Source of the DNA: Magnetospirillum sp. XM-1
GTDB lineage: Bacteria; Pseudomonadota; Alphaproteobacteria; Rhodospirillales; Magnetospirillaceae
DNA: 64,000 bases
Direction: 5' to 3'
Assembly: GCF_001511835.1 (NCBI RefSeq)
Contig: NZ_LN997848.1
Coordinates: 372,001 to 436,000, forward strand
Numbering within the stretch: the stretch's first letter is position 1; every line of letters begins with the position of its first letter. A program made the translations under genes and the position numbers. This document shows positions 19,293-27,534 of the stretch, in pieces. The notes below the pieces were generated by a model. It did not search any database, was not told the DNA's origin, and worked only from the letters and a program-made list of their open reading frames with translations.

Positions 19293-19988
19293 ATGCCGGA
19301 TCGTGACCAACGCGAAAGGAATGCCGCCGTGAGCTCCGACGCCCCCTCTCTCTCCCTGCCCAAGGAACTGCTGCCCGCCACCGGCTCTCGCCAGGACAAA
19401 CCGACGCGGGAAGAGGCCGAGGAAGCGGTCCGCACCCTGCTGCGCTGGGCCGGCGACGATCCCGACCGCGAAGGATTGGTGGGCACGCCTGACCGGGTGG
19501 TGCGCGCCTACGAGGAGTTCTTCTCCGGCTACGACCAGGACCCCACCGAGATCCTGCACCGCACCTTCGAGGAGACCGACGGCTACGACGAGATGGTGCT
19601 GCTGCGCGACATCCGCCTGGAATCCCATTGCGAGCACCACGTGGTGCCGATCATCGGCAAGGCGCACGTGGCCTATCTGCCCAACCGCCGCGTGGTGGGC
19701 ATCTCCAAGCTGGCCCGCGTGGTGGAGATCTATTCGCGGCGCCTGCAGATTCAGGAAAAGCTCACCGCCCAGATCGCCAACACCATCAACGACGTGCTGC
19801 AGCCCAAGGGCGTGGCTGTGGTGATCGAGGCGGCGCACCAGTGCATGACCACGCGCGGCATCCACAAGCCCGGCGTCACCATGGTCACCAGCCGCATGCT
19901 GGGCGCCTTCCGCGACAACCCGGCCACACGGCGCGAATTCATGGCGCTGATCCACAACCAGCATTCGGGCGGATTGTCGAACGTCTAA
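19293..19988 (+). CDS. folE: GTP cyclohydrolase I
   Basis: First enzyme of tetrahydrofolate synthesis: GTP to 7,8-dihydroneopterin triphosphate. The 231-aa protein has the zinc ligands in SHCEHH and HQCM, GRPH-family stretches such as [22 protein letters not shown] and TRGI, and RREFMALI near the end. The start may be ATG 19293 or GTG 19329; the latter has AAAGGA in front, and the first 12 residues are not conserved, so the start is uncertain. No other folate gene is adjacent. Confidence 0.92.
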   Translation: MPDRDQRERNAAVSSDAPSLSLPKELLPATGSRQDKPTREEAEEAVRTLLRWAGDDPDREGLVGTPDRVVRAYEEFFSGYDQDPTEILHRTFEETDGYDEMVLLRDIRLESHCEHHVVPIIGKAHVAYLPNRRVVGISKLARVVEIYSRRLQIQEKLTAQIANTINDVLQPKGVAVVIEAAHQCMTTRGIHKPGVTMVTSRMLGAFRDNPATRREFMALIHNQHSGGLSNV

Positions 19989-19998
19989 CCCCGTATTC

Positions 19999-20043
19999 TT
20001 TCACGCGAAAATTATGCGCCTTGGCGTGAAATTTCGCGTGAAA
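19999..20043. repeat. inverted/direct GCGTGAAA repeats ahead of the PLD-fold gene
   Basis: TTTCACGCGAAA (19999-20010) and TTTCGCGTGAAA (20032-20043) are perfect inverse copies. A third GCGTGAAA lies at 20024-20031. The element could be a folE terminator, an operator for the gene at 20098, or the edge of an inserted segment. Confidence 0.5.
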
Positions 20044-20097
20044 GCTTGCGCATATCAATCAATGCGCTAGGATCCCTTTAGAAATTCGGGGGATCTG

Positions 20098-21339
20098 ATG
20101 ACCATTCTCACAACCGAGATGCTGAGCGGACGGCTGACGGAACTGCTGTCCAAATGCAAGTCCGTCGAGATTTGCGTCGCCTGGGCCACCATGCCCAAAG
20201 CTGCGCGCGACATCATCGAGTGGGCTCGAACAAAGGGTGGCAACAAGGTCCTGAAAGCAATCATCGGCGTTTCCGGGACGGCCACCAGTGCGCAGGCTCT
20301 CGCTGAATTCGCCTCGGTCGGACAATTGAAGCTGGGACATTCGGCGAGTGGGTGCTTTCACCCCAAGGTCTATATCTTCCATCACGATAAGGGCGCCACG
20401 GCCTGGATCGGCAGTGCCAATCTGACCTCTGGCGGCTTCGAGAGGAATGATGAAGCTGTCATGGAGGTTTCCGGCGATGTCAGTGCAATCACTGCATATT
20501 TTCGCCAGAAATGGAAAAAGCTCCCCTTGGCGGCCCATTCGGACATCGCAGCCTACCGCAACCGCCAGAGGCAAGAGCGAAGCCGCCCCAATTACCGGCC
20601 GACGGCCGAGGAGAATGAGCCGTCCAACCGTCTGGAATTACTGTCGCCCAACGCGAAATTGTCCTGGGCCGAATATGTCGACGCACTGAAAGAGTGCAAC
20701 AGCCTCTGGTCGGGACAGGAATGGCCACACACCATTTTCAGCGACACCCACAACTATCTGACCGCCATCCACCGCATTAGCGCGCTGCTGGCCGGATTGG
20801 GAAGCCAGCCCTGGTCGTCGGACGATATGCGCGAGGTTTTTGGGGTGCCGCTGATATCCGTCCCGTCGACCATCGACGCTCGCTATGTATTGGGACGAAT
20901 GCATCGCCCCTACACGCGCCTGCACTCCCAACTGACCACTTCAGCCGGCGCGGCATTACGTAAAAAGATCATCACCGATCTCGCGGTCATTCGGCAAAGC
21001 ACGAATGTCAGCACCATCCCGGCTCTTGCCGGAGCCTTCATCGACGACCTCCGGAACCAATTCAAGATTGTCCCGGCCCTGTCATCCCGCCTGCTGACCT
21101 TGACCCGGCCAGATGTCTGCGTGTCGAGCAACACCAAATCCAGAAAGGGCTTAGCTCACCTCTTCTTCCCTGGCAAAAAGGTGAATCTGAAGGATGGGAG
21201 CAATTACGCCACTCTACTGACGGAAATTCAGACTCGCGATTGGTGGAAAGGCCCCCGGCCGCCGGGGACGGACCTTATCGAGGCACAGTTATGGGATGCC
21301 CGTGCCGCGTTGCTGGATGCCTTCGTTTATGACTGGTAA
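20098..21339 (+). CDS. lone phospholipase-D-fold protein, possible nuclease
   Basis: The N-terminal 150 residues form a PLD-like domain: SGCFHPKVYIF (His88, Lys90), then WIGSANLTSGG. The Asp of the HxKx4D motif is shifted (Asp97), so the motif is not canonical. One copy of the motif and the GSANLT sequence are like BfiI/NgoFVII-type nucleases, which act as dimers. The C-terminal 260 residues resemble nothing I know. It lies alone between folE and a DUF1501 gene, and has visibly more A/T-ending codons than its neighbours, which suggests horizontal transfer. A defence or restriction role is possible but there is no partner gene. Confidence 0.6.
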   Translation: MTILTTEMLSGRLTELLSKCKSVEICVAWATMPKAARDIIEWARTKGGNKVLKAIIGVSGTATSAQALAEFASVGQLKLGHSASGCFHPKVYIFHHDKGATAWIGSANLTSGGFERNDEAVMEVSGDVSAITAYFRQKWKKLPLAAHSDIAAYRNRQRQERSRPNYRPTAEENEPSNRLELLSPNAKLSWAEYVDALKECNSLWSGQEWPHTIFSDTHNYLTAIHRISALLAGLGSQPWSSDDMREVFGVPLISVPSTIDARYVLGRMHRPYTRLHSQLTTSAGAALRKKIITDLAVIRQSTNVSTIPALAGAFIDDLRNQFKIVPALSSRLLTLTRPDVCVSSNTKSRKGLAHLFFPGKKVNLKDGSNYATLLTEIQTRDWWKGPRPPGTDLIEAQLWDARAALLDAFVYDW

Positions 21340-21344
21340 TAACA

Positions 21345-22514
21345 TCAGCCCCTGACCAATCCCTCCACCGGACGCACCCCGGCGCTGTCGGGAAAGATCG
21401 TTCCGTCCAGTGCCTTGGACGGAACGCCCAGATGGTCGCGCAGGATGGTCTTGAACACGGCGCGGCCGTCCAGGGTGGGGCGCAGGTCGCGGCCCTGGTG
21501 AAGCCGCGCCCTGGCCAGCCCCGGCCAGTCGGCGAACACCTTTGCGCCCGCCACCGCGCCGCCCGCCAGGATCATGGCTCCGCCGGTGCCGTGGTCGCTG
21601 CCGCCGGTGCCGTTCTCGGCCACGGTGCGGCCGAATTCCGAGACGGCGACCACCAGGGTGGTCTTCCAGGCGGGACCCAGAGCGCGGGCCAGGGCGTTGA
21701 TGCCCTCCGCCAGTTGGCCCAAGGGCTGGCTCATGCGGCCCAACTGGCCGCTGTGGGTGTCCCAGCCGCCCAATTCCATGACCATCAGGCGGGGACCCTC
21801 GGCGGCGGCCATCAGGCTGCCAGCAGCTCCGGCCAGGGCGGGAAAGGCGGACGCGCCCTTGCGCTTGTTTCCCGCCATCTCCGGCTCCGCCGTCAGCGCC
21901 GAATCGGCGAAGGCCTCCATCTGCATCCCTTCCTCGAAGGCCATGGCGAGCAGGGGATCGCCGTCATAGAGCGCACGGAGCGCCGCGACACGGGATTGCG
22001 GCAGGCCGGGCAGCGGCGACGGCGCCCAGGACGCGACCTTGGCCGCGCCGCGCAGCAGCAGCGGCACCGCCTGGCCCACCGCCAGGGCGGAGGGATTGCC
22101 CTTCGCCGCCACGGCGCGGTTGAGCCAGCCGTCGTTGAGGGCATGGGGACGGATGCCGCCGCTTTCCAGCACGTCCTGCCCGTCGAAATGGGAGCGTTCG
22201 CGATAGGGCGAGGCCACCGCATGCACCACGGCGAGTTCGCGGTCCTGCCACAGGGGCTGCAACGGAGCCAGGGCGGGATGCAGGGCGAAGGTGGAATCCA
22301 GGCGGATCGCCCCACCGCCGGGATCAAGCGCCAGCCCGCCCCGCGCCGAAGCATAGTCGGGGTCGCCCAGCGGCGGTACCGCGTGCAGCCCGTCCATGCC
22401 ACCGCGCAGGACCACCACCACCAGCCGGCGGTCACCGGGCGGGGCGGCCAGGGCGCCGGGAATGATCCCGAAAGCGGCGGAGCAGCCAAGGAAGGTGCGG
22501 CGGGAGAGATGCAT
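21345..22514 (-). CDS. DUF1501 Tat-exported protein
   Basis: The N-terminus MHLSRRTFLGCSAAFGIIPG is a twin-arginine signal ending near ALAAPP. The body has the DUF1501 signatures VVVVLRGGMDGLHAVPP, GRSHFDGQDVLESG-type RSHFDGQD, ELGGWDTHSGQLGRM, SEFGRTVAENGTGGSDHGTGG. The fold is alkaline-phosphatase/sulfatase-like, but the activity is unknown. Two close starts exist: ATG 22514 has good spacing to AGGAG, and ATG 22520 overlaps the upstream stop. It is coupled to the DUF1800 gene, its usual partner, and both are likely periplasmic. Confidence 0.88.
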   Translation of the reverse strand: MHLSRRTFLGCSAAFGIIPGALAAPPGDRRLVVVVLRGGMDGLHAVPPLGDPDYASARGGLALDPGGGAIRLDSTFALHPALAPLQPLWQDRELAVVHAVASPYRERSHFDGQDVLESGGIRPHALNDGWLNRAVAAKGNPSALAVGQAVPLLLRGAAKVASWAPSPLPGLPQSRVAALRALYDGDPLLAMAFEEGMQMEAFADSALTAEPEMAGNKRKGASAFPALAGAAGSLMAAAEGPRLMVMELGGWDTHSGQLGRMSQPLGQLAEGINALARALGPAWKTTLVVAVSEFGRTVAENGTGGSDHGTGGAMILAGGAVAGAKVFADWPGLARARLHQGRDLRPTLDGRAVFKTILRDHLGVPSKALDGTIFPDSAGVRPVEGLVRG

Positions 22515-22516
22515 GC

Positions 22517-23833
22517 TCATCTCCTCTGGAATTCGCGGCTGGCCAGCAGCAGGAACAGCGCCTCCGCCCCCTTGGCGCCCTCCAGGGCCTGACGGGTGGC
22601 CGGGCCGGCGGCGATCACCTGCTGGGCGCCTTGGGCGGCGAAGTTCCGTCCCCTGCGGTCGGCCAGGGTCCTGGCCCATTCCAGGCGGCGCATCAGGGCT
22701 TCGGGCGCCATCCAGCTTTCCGCCCGGTCGGGCCAGCCGGCCGGGGACGGGGCCGACCACACGGGCTGGCCGAGAACGGCCAGGGACTGCACCAGACGAC
22801 GGTCGGAATCCTCGCCCGCATCCAACCCGATCAGCCGCCCGGTGGCGATGACCAGATCGTCGGGACTGCGCATCTTGGCCAACGGCTGGCTCCAGCTCTC
22901 GGCCCGGGTGGCCAGGAGGCGCGTCACCGCCAGCAGGTCGCCGTCGGTGTCGAGGAAGGTGCGGGCCAGCACCTCCACCAGGGCCGGCGGCGGGTCGTCG
23001 GCGGCAAAATGCCGGGCCAGCTTGGCTGCCACGAAGCGGGCGGTGGACGGATGGCGCGACAGCGTCAGCAGGGCGCGCTCGGCCTCGACCTCTCCGCCTT
23101 CGAAACGCTGGCCCAGCAGCATCTTGGCTCCCGGCTCGTGGCGGTTGGGGACGTAGCGGAAGAAGCCGCCCTCGGGATCGATGGTCCATCCGGTGAGGAT
23201 GCCGGCGAAGGCCTCCACGTCGCCCTGGCCATAGCCGCCTTCGACCCCGAGCGTGTGAAGTTCGAGGATCTCGCGGGCCAGGTTTTCGTTCAATCCCTTG
23301 CCCCGCTTCTGCCCGGCGGGCGAGTTGGGGCCGATGGATTGGGCGTTGTCGAGATAGGCCAGCATGGCGGGATGACGGGTCACGGCGCGCAGCATGTCGT
23401 GGAAGCGGCCAAGGACATGGGGGCGGATTGCTTCGCGCTCGAAGGTGCCGGCGATGGGCGCCACCTGATGGCGCTGTGCCGAAACGGTGAAATGGTTGCT
23501 CCAGAACCGCACCAGGCGCTCCACCAGGGGGGTGGGCGAAGTGATGGCGGCGCGGGTGCGGGCGGCGGCCTCGGCGACGGCCAGGCGGCGCATCTCGTCC
23601 TTGCCCGAATCGGGGCCCAAATCGGGATCGCGCTTGCGCGCCTTCTTGATCTCGGCCATGCGGCGAAGGGTCGAGGCATGGTCGGGCAGGCCGGCCAATT
23701 CCGGCGGCGCCGCCGGGCGGTCGAGCTGTTCCAGCACCCAGCCGCGCGGGTCGGCACTAAGGCCGGCGACCTCGCCGGGGGCGACTCCCATACCGAAACG
23801 GGTCAGGGCGAAAAGGGCGGCTTCCTTGGACAT
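22517..23833 (-). CDS. DUF1800 protein
   Basis: The 438-aa protein has the DUF1800 signatures ALFALTRFGMG at the N-terminus, RFWSNHFTVS, GTFEREAIRPHVLGRFHDML, NENLAREILELHTLGV and EVEAFAGILTGWTI-type DVEAFAGILTGW. The family is always found beside DUF1501 genes and is thought to act with them outside the cytoplasm; the function is unknown. ATG at 23833 is chosen because homology begins there; an upstream ATG at 23893 adds 20 unusual residues. No clear signal peptide is visible, so it may be exported as a complex with its Tat partner. Confidence 0.88.
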   Translation of the reverse strand: MSKEAALFALTRFGMGVAPGEVAGLSADPRGWVLEQLDRPAAPPELAGLPDHASTLRRMAEIKKARKRDPDLGPDSGKDEMRRLAVAEAAARTRAAITSPTPLVERLVRFWSNHFTVSAQRHQVAPIAGTFEREAIRPHVLGRFHDMLRAVTRHPAMLAYLDNAQSIGPNSPAGQKRGKGLNENLAREILELHTLGVEGGYGQGDVEAFAGILTGWTIDPEGGFFRYVPNRHEPGAKMLLGQRFEGGEVEAERALLTLSRHPSTARFVAAKLARHFAADDPPPALVEVLARTFLDTDGDLLAVTRLLATRAESWSQPLAKMRSPDDLVIATGRLIGLDAGEDSDRRLVQSLAVLGQPVWSAPSPAGWPDRAESWMAPEALMRRLEWARTLADRRGRNFAAQGAQQVIAAGPATRQALEGAKGAEALFLLLASREFQRR

Positions 23834-24004
23834 GCCCCTGATGATGGGGACCGATTGCGGCGGACTCAAGGCGCGACTATGCCGCCTGGACAATTACCAA
23901 TTGATCATTGGTATGGATTGATCTCCCAATCAGCATTTGTCACCATTTGGTTGCAATGCCGCGCCGGCCGGGGGGCCGGGGCGTTCCGCCGGGGAGGGGG
24001 GGAC

Positions 24005-24625
24005 ATGAAGCTGCGGGTTCTGTTGATTGCCGCCGGGCTTGTCGCCCAGGCGGGGTCGGGCATGGCCGCCCCGATTCAGGTTCAGGAATACAAGGGCCGC
24101 CAGATTCAATACGCCGCCGACGGTTCCGGCTCCGAATGCATGGCCCTGTTGCGCCGGGCCATCGACATGACCGCCGAACTGCCGCCCAGGCTGCGTGCCC
24201 TGACGGCGGAAATCAGGGATCTGCGCTGCTCGCCCATCCCCAAGGAAAACCGGACCAACGCCGTCGCCCACAACACCGTCGGCGTCTACACCATGGAATC
24301 GCCGGATGTTCCGGGCGGCTACATCCGCTTCCCCCTGAAGCCGGGCGAAGCCTCGGCGGCGGACACGGTCCTGTCGCTGCTGGGCAACGGCACTTACGCC
24401 CGCTGGCACCGGACCTATCTGGCGGCCAAGCAGAGGGGAGGCAGCGGCGACCCGGTCGCCCGCAAGTATCACACCCTCCTGACCAAGAGCGACGTCAAGG
24501 CGCTGCTGATGGCCGAATGCGAGATGCTGGAAAACGACCATGCCGCGATCATGGCGCTTGGTCTGGGGGTCGACCGCGCCGCCTATATCGGCAAGCGGAT
24601 GGATGTTCGCGGCTGCCCGATCTGA
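24005..24625 (+). CDS. secreted protein of unknown family, copy A1
   Basis: A signal peptide (MKLRVLLIAAGLVAQAGSGMAA) precedes a 185-aa domain that is strongly similar to the next gene. Shared blocks are AIDMTAEL, DLRC-P-P, RTNAVA-NT, YTM-SPD-PGGYIRFPLKPG and YARWH. Four cysteines are conserved in both copies (in SEC, DLRC, AEC and RGCP), suggesting two disulfides in the periplasm. I do not recognise the family. ATG at 24005 has a GGGAGGGGGG ribosome binding site. The two copies arose by tandem duplication and are probably one operon (27-bp gap). Confidence 0.75.
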   Translation: MKLRVLLIAAGLVAQAGSGMAAPIQVQEYKGRQIQYAADGSGSECMALLRRAIDMTAELPPRLRALTAEIRDLRCSPIPKENRTNAVAHNTVGVYTMESPDVPGGYIRFPLKPGEASAADTVLSLLGNGTYARWHRTYLAAKQRGGSGDPVARKYHTLLTKSDVKALLMAECEMLENDHAAIMALGLGVDRAAYIGKRMDVRGCPI

Positions 24626-24652
24626 TCGCGGCGGCGTCTTGGCGGAGGGAAA

Positions 24653-25255
24653 ATGAGACTTCCAATTCTGGCGGCCGCCTTCGCCGCCCTGATGGCGTCG
24701 GGCGCGGCGGCGGCGCCGCAATCCATCGACTACAAGGGGCGGAAGATCCAGATGGGCGACGGCGAGCGGAGCGCGGAATGCGTGACCCTGCTCCGCAAGG
24801 CCATCGACATGACCGCCGAACTGCAGCCCAAGGAGCGCTCGCTCGCCGCCGAGGTCAAGGACCTGCGCTGCCTCCCCATGCCGGACGAAAGCCGGACCAA
24901 CGCGGTCGCCGACAACACGATCGGCATCTACACCATGACCTCGCCCGACACGCCGGGCGGCTATATCCGGTTTCCCTTGAAGCCGGGCAACCTGTCCGCC
25001 GCCGAGGTGGTGATGTCGCTGGTGGGCAACGGCCAGTACGCCCGCTGGCATCAGGCCTATCTGGCAGCCAAGCGGAACGGCGATCCGGCCGCCAGGCGCT
25101 ACCACGCCATTCTCACCAAATCGGACCAGAAGGCGCTGGTCGCCGCCGAATGCGAATTGCTCGACCACCGGCGCGCCACGGCCAAGGCGCTGGACCTGGG
25201 CGAAAAGCGGCTGATGTCCATCAACCGGCAAAGCTCGCTGCGCGGCTGCCCCTGA
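24653..25255 (+). CDS. secreted protein of unknown family, copy A2
   Basis: This is the tandem paralogue of the preceding gene, 200 aa with a signal peptide ending at SGAAAAPQS. The same blocks are present, including YKGRKIQ, RTNAVADNT and YIRFPLKPG, and the same four cysteines. The YARWHQAYLAAK and LTKSDQKALVAAECELL segments are nearly identical to copy A1, while the first 30 residues of the mature protein differ more. No enzyme motif such as HExxH is visible. It ends 9 bp before a convergent pair of another duplicated secreted family. Confidence 0.75.
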   Translation: MRLPILAAAFAALMASGAAAAPQSIDYKGRKIQMGDGERSAECVTLLRKAIDMTAELQPKERSLAAEVKDLRCLPMPDESRTNAVADNTIGIYTMTSPDTPGGYIRFPLKPGNLSAAEVVMSLVGNGQYARWHQAYLAAKRNGDPAARRYHAILTKSDQKALVAAECELLDHRRATAKALDLGEKRLMSINRQSSLRGCP

Positions 25256-25264
25256 GGGGAATGG

Positions 25265-25858
25265 CTATTTCTTGCTCTTGCCCTTGGGCATGCGCGATTC
25301 CATCAGCGCATGCAGCTTGGTATCGAACAGCCAGATCATGACGCCGTCTTCGCTTTCCTTCATCTGGCCTTCGTTGGTGCCGTTCAGCCAGCGGACGAAA
25401 TAGGGCACCTTCTGCACCGGCGCGCCCCAGCGGTCAGCCAGGAAGGTGAAGGTGGTCGGGAACTTGTCCGGCTCCTGGCGCCCGACGATCTGGAAGATGC
25501 GCTGGGTGCCCGCCTCGTCCTCGATGGTCATGAACCATAATTCGGTGGGCACGCCGCCCACCTGGGTGGGACGCGGGCTCCAGTTGTTCTTGCCGTCGTC
25601 CTGGAACAGGGCGCAACGGTCCACCTTGGCGGTGACCATGGCGCCGACCATCATCAGCGGAGTCTTCTCGACCCCCGGCGGCTTCTCGGCATCCCAGCCG
25701 CACACCATCTTGGTATTGGCGGGCAGGGCGGAGAAGCGCAGCTGGTTGGCGCGCATGCCCAATTGAGCCGGCCCCAATTCCAACGGCCGGGTGGTGTCGG
25801 CAGCCCAAGCCGGCAGGGCGGACAGCAACAGCAGGCAAACAACAACGGCAAGACGCAT
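25265..25858 (-). CDS. secreted protein of unknown family, copy B2
   Basis: The 197-aa protein has a signal peptide (LLLLSALPAWAAD). It is related to the next upstream gene: both have a M-x-CGWD/CESD-x-KP stretch, a KVxRCALFQDDG / HVRRCAVFADDG block with a conserved Cys, PTELWFMTIEDE / LGEARLWLIFVEQ, and a C-terminal helix with LHALMES / LRKLMRS. Two cysteines are conserved. The C-terminus is Lys-rich. I do not recognise the family and can assign no function. It is read with its paralogue (5-bp gap). Confidence 0.7.
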   Translation of the reverse strand: MRLAVVVCLLLLSALPAWAADTTRPLELGPAQLGMRANQLRFSALPANTKMVCGWDAEKPPGVEKTPLMMVGAMVTAKVDRCALFQDDGKNNWSPRPTQVGGVPTELWFMTIEDEAGTQRIFQIVGRQEPDKFPTTFTFLADRWGAPVQKVPYFVRWLNGTNEGQMKESEDGVMIWLFDTKLHALMESRMPKGKSKK

Positions 25859-25863
25859 GGCGA

Positions 25864-26478
25864 CTACTCGCGGATGGCGGTTCCGGGGGATCTCATCAGC
25901 TTGCGCAGGCGGACATCGCCCACCGCGACGGCGAATTCATCGGGATATTTCTCGTCGACGAACATCAGGGTCTCGTGCTGCTCGTCCTGCCAGCCGAGAA
26001 GCTGGTGGCCACGAGTCGAGGGCTCGCCCAGCATGGCGCCCAGCAGTCCGGCCGCCTTGTCCCATTCGGCATTGCGGCCCCACAGGCTGAACTGGGCCAG
26101 GCGATAGCGCCCCTGGGCGCCCTGCTCGACGAAGATCAGCCACAGCCGCGCCTCGCCGAGCGCGGTGGGCACGCCGGCGATGGACCAGGTGTCGGTTCCG
26201 TCGTCGGCGAACACCGCGCAACGCCTGACATGGTCGGCGCCACGCGAACGCTGGACCTTCATCAGGCCGGGATTGGCCAGCCGGGGCTTGTCGGTGTCGG
26301 ATTCGCAGACGATGCGCCGGCCGGGCGCCAGCTTCATGGCGCGCACGTCCTCGAAGACCATGCCGGGCTGGGGCAGCCCGTCGCCCAGGGCGCGGACCAC
26401 CTTCTGGTCGGCCCAAGCGGGTCCCGAAGCGGCAATCGCCGCCGCCGCCAGTGTCCAGAACCGAGATCGAACCGTCAT
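25864..26478 (-). CDS. secreted protein of unknown family, copy B1
   Basis: The 204-aa protein has a signal peptide (residues 1-23, ending SGPAWADQ) and is the first gene of the minus-strand pair. Similarity to copy B2 is moderate but runs along the full length, so the duplication is older than that of pair A. The block VRRCAVFADDGTDTWSIAGV matches RCALFQDDGKNNWSPRPTQVGGV of the partner in spacing. No catalytic motif is seen. Pairs A and B meet tail to tail within 9 bp. Confidence 0.68.
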   Translation of the reverse strand: MTVRSRFWTLAAAAIAASGPAWADQKVVRALGDGLPQPGMVFEDVRAMKLAPGRRIVCESDTDKPRLANPGLMKVQRSRGADHVRRCAVFADDGTDTWSIAGVPTALGEARLWLIFVEQGAQGRYRLAQFSLWGRNAEWDKAAGLLGAMLGEPSTRGHQLLGWQDEQHETLMFVDEKYPDEFAVAVGDVRLRKLMRSPGTAIRE

Positions 26479-26535
26479 GCGCGCTCACCCGATCATTTCG
26501 CGACTGCGAAGTATGGCATGGGGGACGGCACCCCG

Positions 26536-27534
26536 TCACCGGCTCTCAGACGCAAGGGTCGCAAGCTTTTCTGACGCCGCCCTGTCAGCGCCCGACGGCA
26601 GCGGCGCGGAAGGGTCGGCGATCCAGGCGGCGATGTCGTCGATCACCACCTGGGCCTGAAGGTCGCGCAACAGCATGTGCCAGCCGTTGGCGTAAAGGGC
26701 GGCCCGCTGGCCGCTCCCCAAGCGGGGCAGGGCCGCCACCGCCTCCCAGGTGGGCTCGGGCGGGATGATCTCGTCACGCGCGCCATAGAGCAGCAAGGTG
26801 GGCAGGTCCAGGCGGTGAGCGTCGGCCTGCGCCGCATCCATCAGGTCCACCATTCCGTGGATGGCGTCCACCCGGGTCTGCTTGATGACCAGGGGGTCCT
26901 TGGACAAGGCGCGCAGCATCTCGATGTTGTCGGAGGGCTGGATCTTCAGTCCCCGTCCGGTCAGCGTCCAACCCGGCGCCACCTGATAGGCCAGCCACAG
27001 GGCGGCCCGCTGGTACCAGGGCATGCTGCCCCGCCCCCACACCGCCGGGGCCGACAGGATCACGCCTCTCACCTCGGGCATGGGGGCATGGGCGGCGGCT
27101 TCGATGGTCACCGCACCCCCCATGCTCTCGCCCAGCAGGTAGAGCGGCGTCCCCGGATGACGGGCGGCGAGCAGGCGGGCGGCGGTGCTGAGGTCGGCGG
27201 CCATGGTCGCGGTCGACGACCACCAGCCGGGATGGGGGCCCTGGCCGAAGCCCCGCTGGTCATAGGCGTAGACGGCGATGCCCTTGGCCGCCAGCGCCTT
27301 GCCCGGACCAAGGAAGGCGTTGGAATAGTCGTTCATGCCGTGGATGGCGACCACCACCGCCTTGGGCCCGGCCGCCGGCAACCACGAGCGTAGTGGCAGC
27401 CGCGCCCCGTCGGCGGTGACGATGGCATCGGTCTCCAGGACCGGCGCCTGGATTTCGGGGCCGGCGGGATGGGTGGCGGCGGCGCAGGCGGAGAGCAGCA
27501 GACTCATCAGCAGCCCTCCCAGTCCACGGATCAT
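26536..27534 (-). CDS. lipoprotein lysophospholipase-like alpha/beta hydrolase
   Basis: The 332-aa protein begins with a lipoprotein signal (LLMSLLLSAC, Cys17) and is probably envelope-anchored. The monoacylglycerol-lipase-type hydrolase domain has the nucleophile GESMGG, the oxyanion stretch HGMNDYSN, acid Asp in YGARDEII and His in NGWHML. Its ATG overlaps the stop of the ABC ATPase gene (ATGA at 27531-27534), so the two are coupled. A role in turning over membrane lipids is likely; substrate is unknown. Confidence 0.8.
   Translation of the reverse strand: MIRGLGGLLMSLLLSACAAATHPAGPEIQAPVLETDAIVTADGARLPLRSWLPAAGPKAVVVAIHGMNDYSNAFLGPGKALAAKGIAVYAYDQRGFGQGPHPGWWSSTATMAADLSTAARLLAARHPGTPLYLLGESMGGAVTIEAAAHAPMPEVRGVILSAPAVWGRGSMPWYQRAALWLAYQVAPGWTLTGRGLKIQPSDNIEMLRALSKDPLVIKQTRVDAIHGMVDLMDAAQADAHRLDLPTLLLYGARDEIIPPEPTWEAVAALPRLGSGQRAALYANGWHMLLRDLQAQVVIDDIAAWIADPSAPLPSGADRAASEKLATLASESR

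Noticed and set aside
21345..23189. 614-aa frame running from the DUF1501 gene into the DUF1800 gene as one protein
   Set aside because: The upstream part is out of frame with DUF1800 and is Pro/Arg-rich; the real DUF1501 start, with a Tat signal and AGGAG, is at 22514 or 22520.
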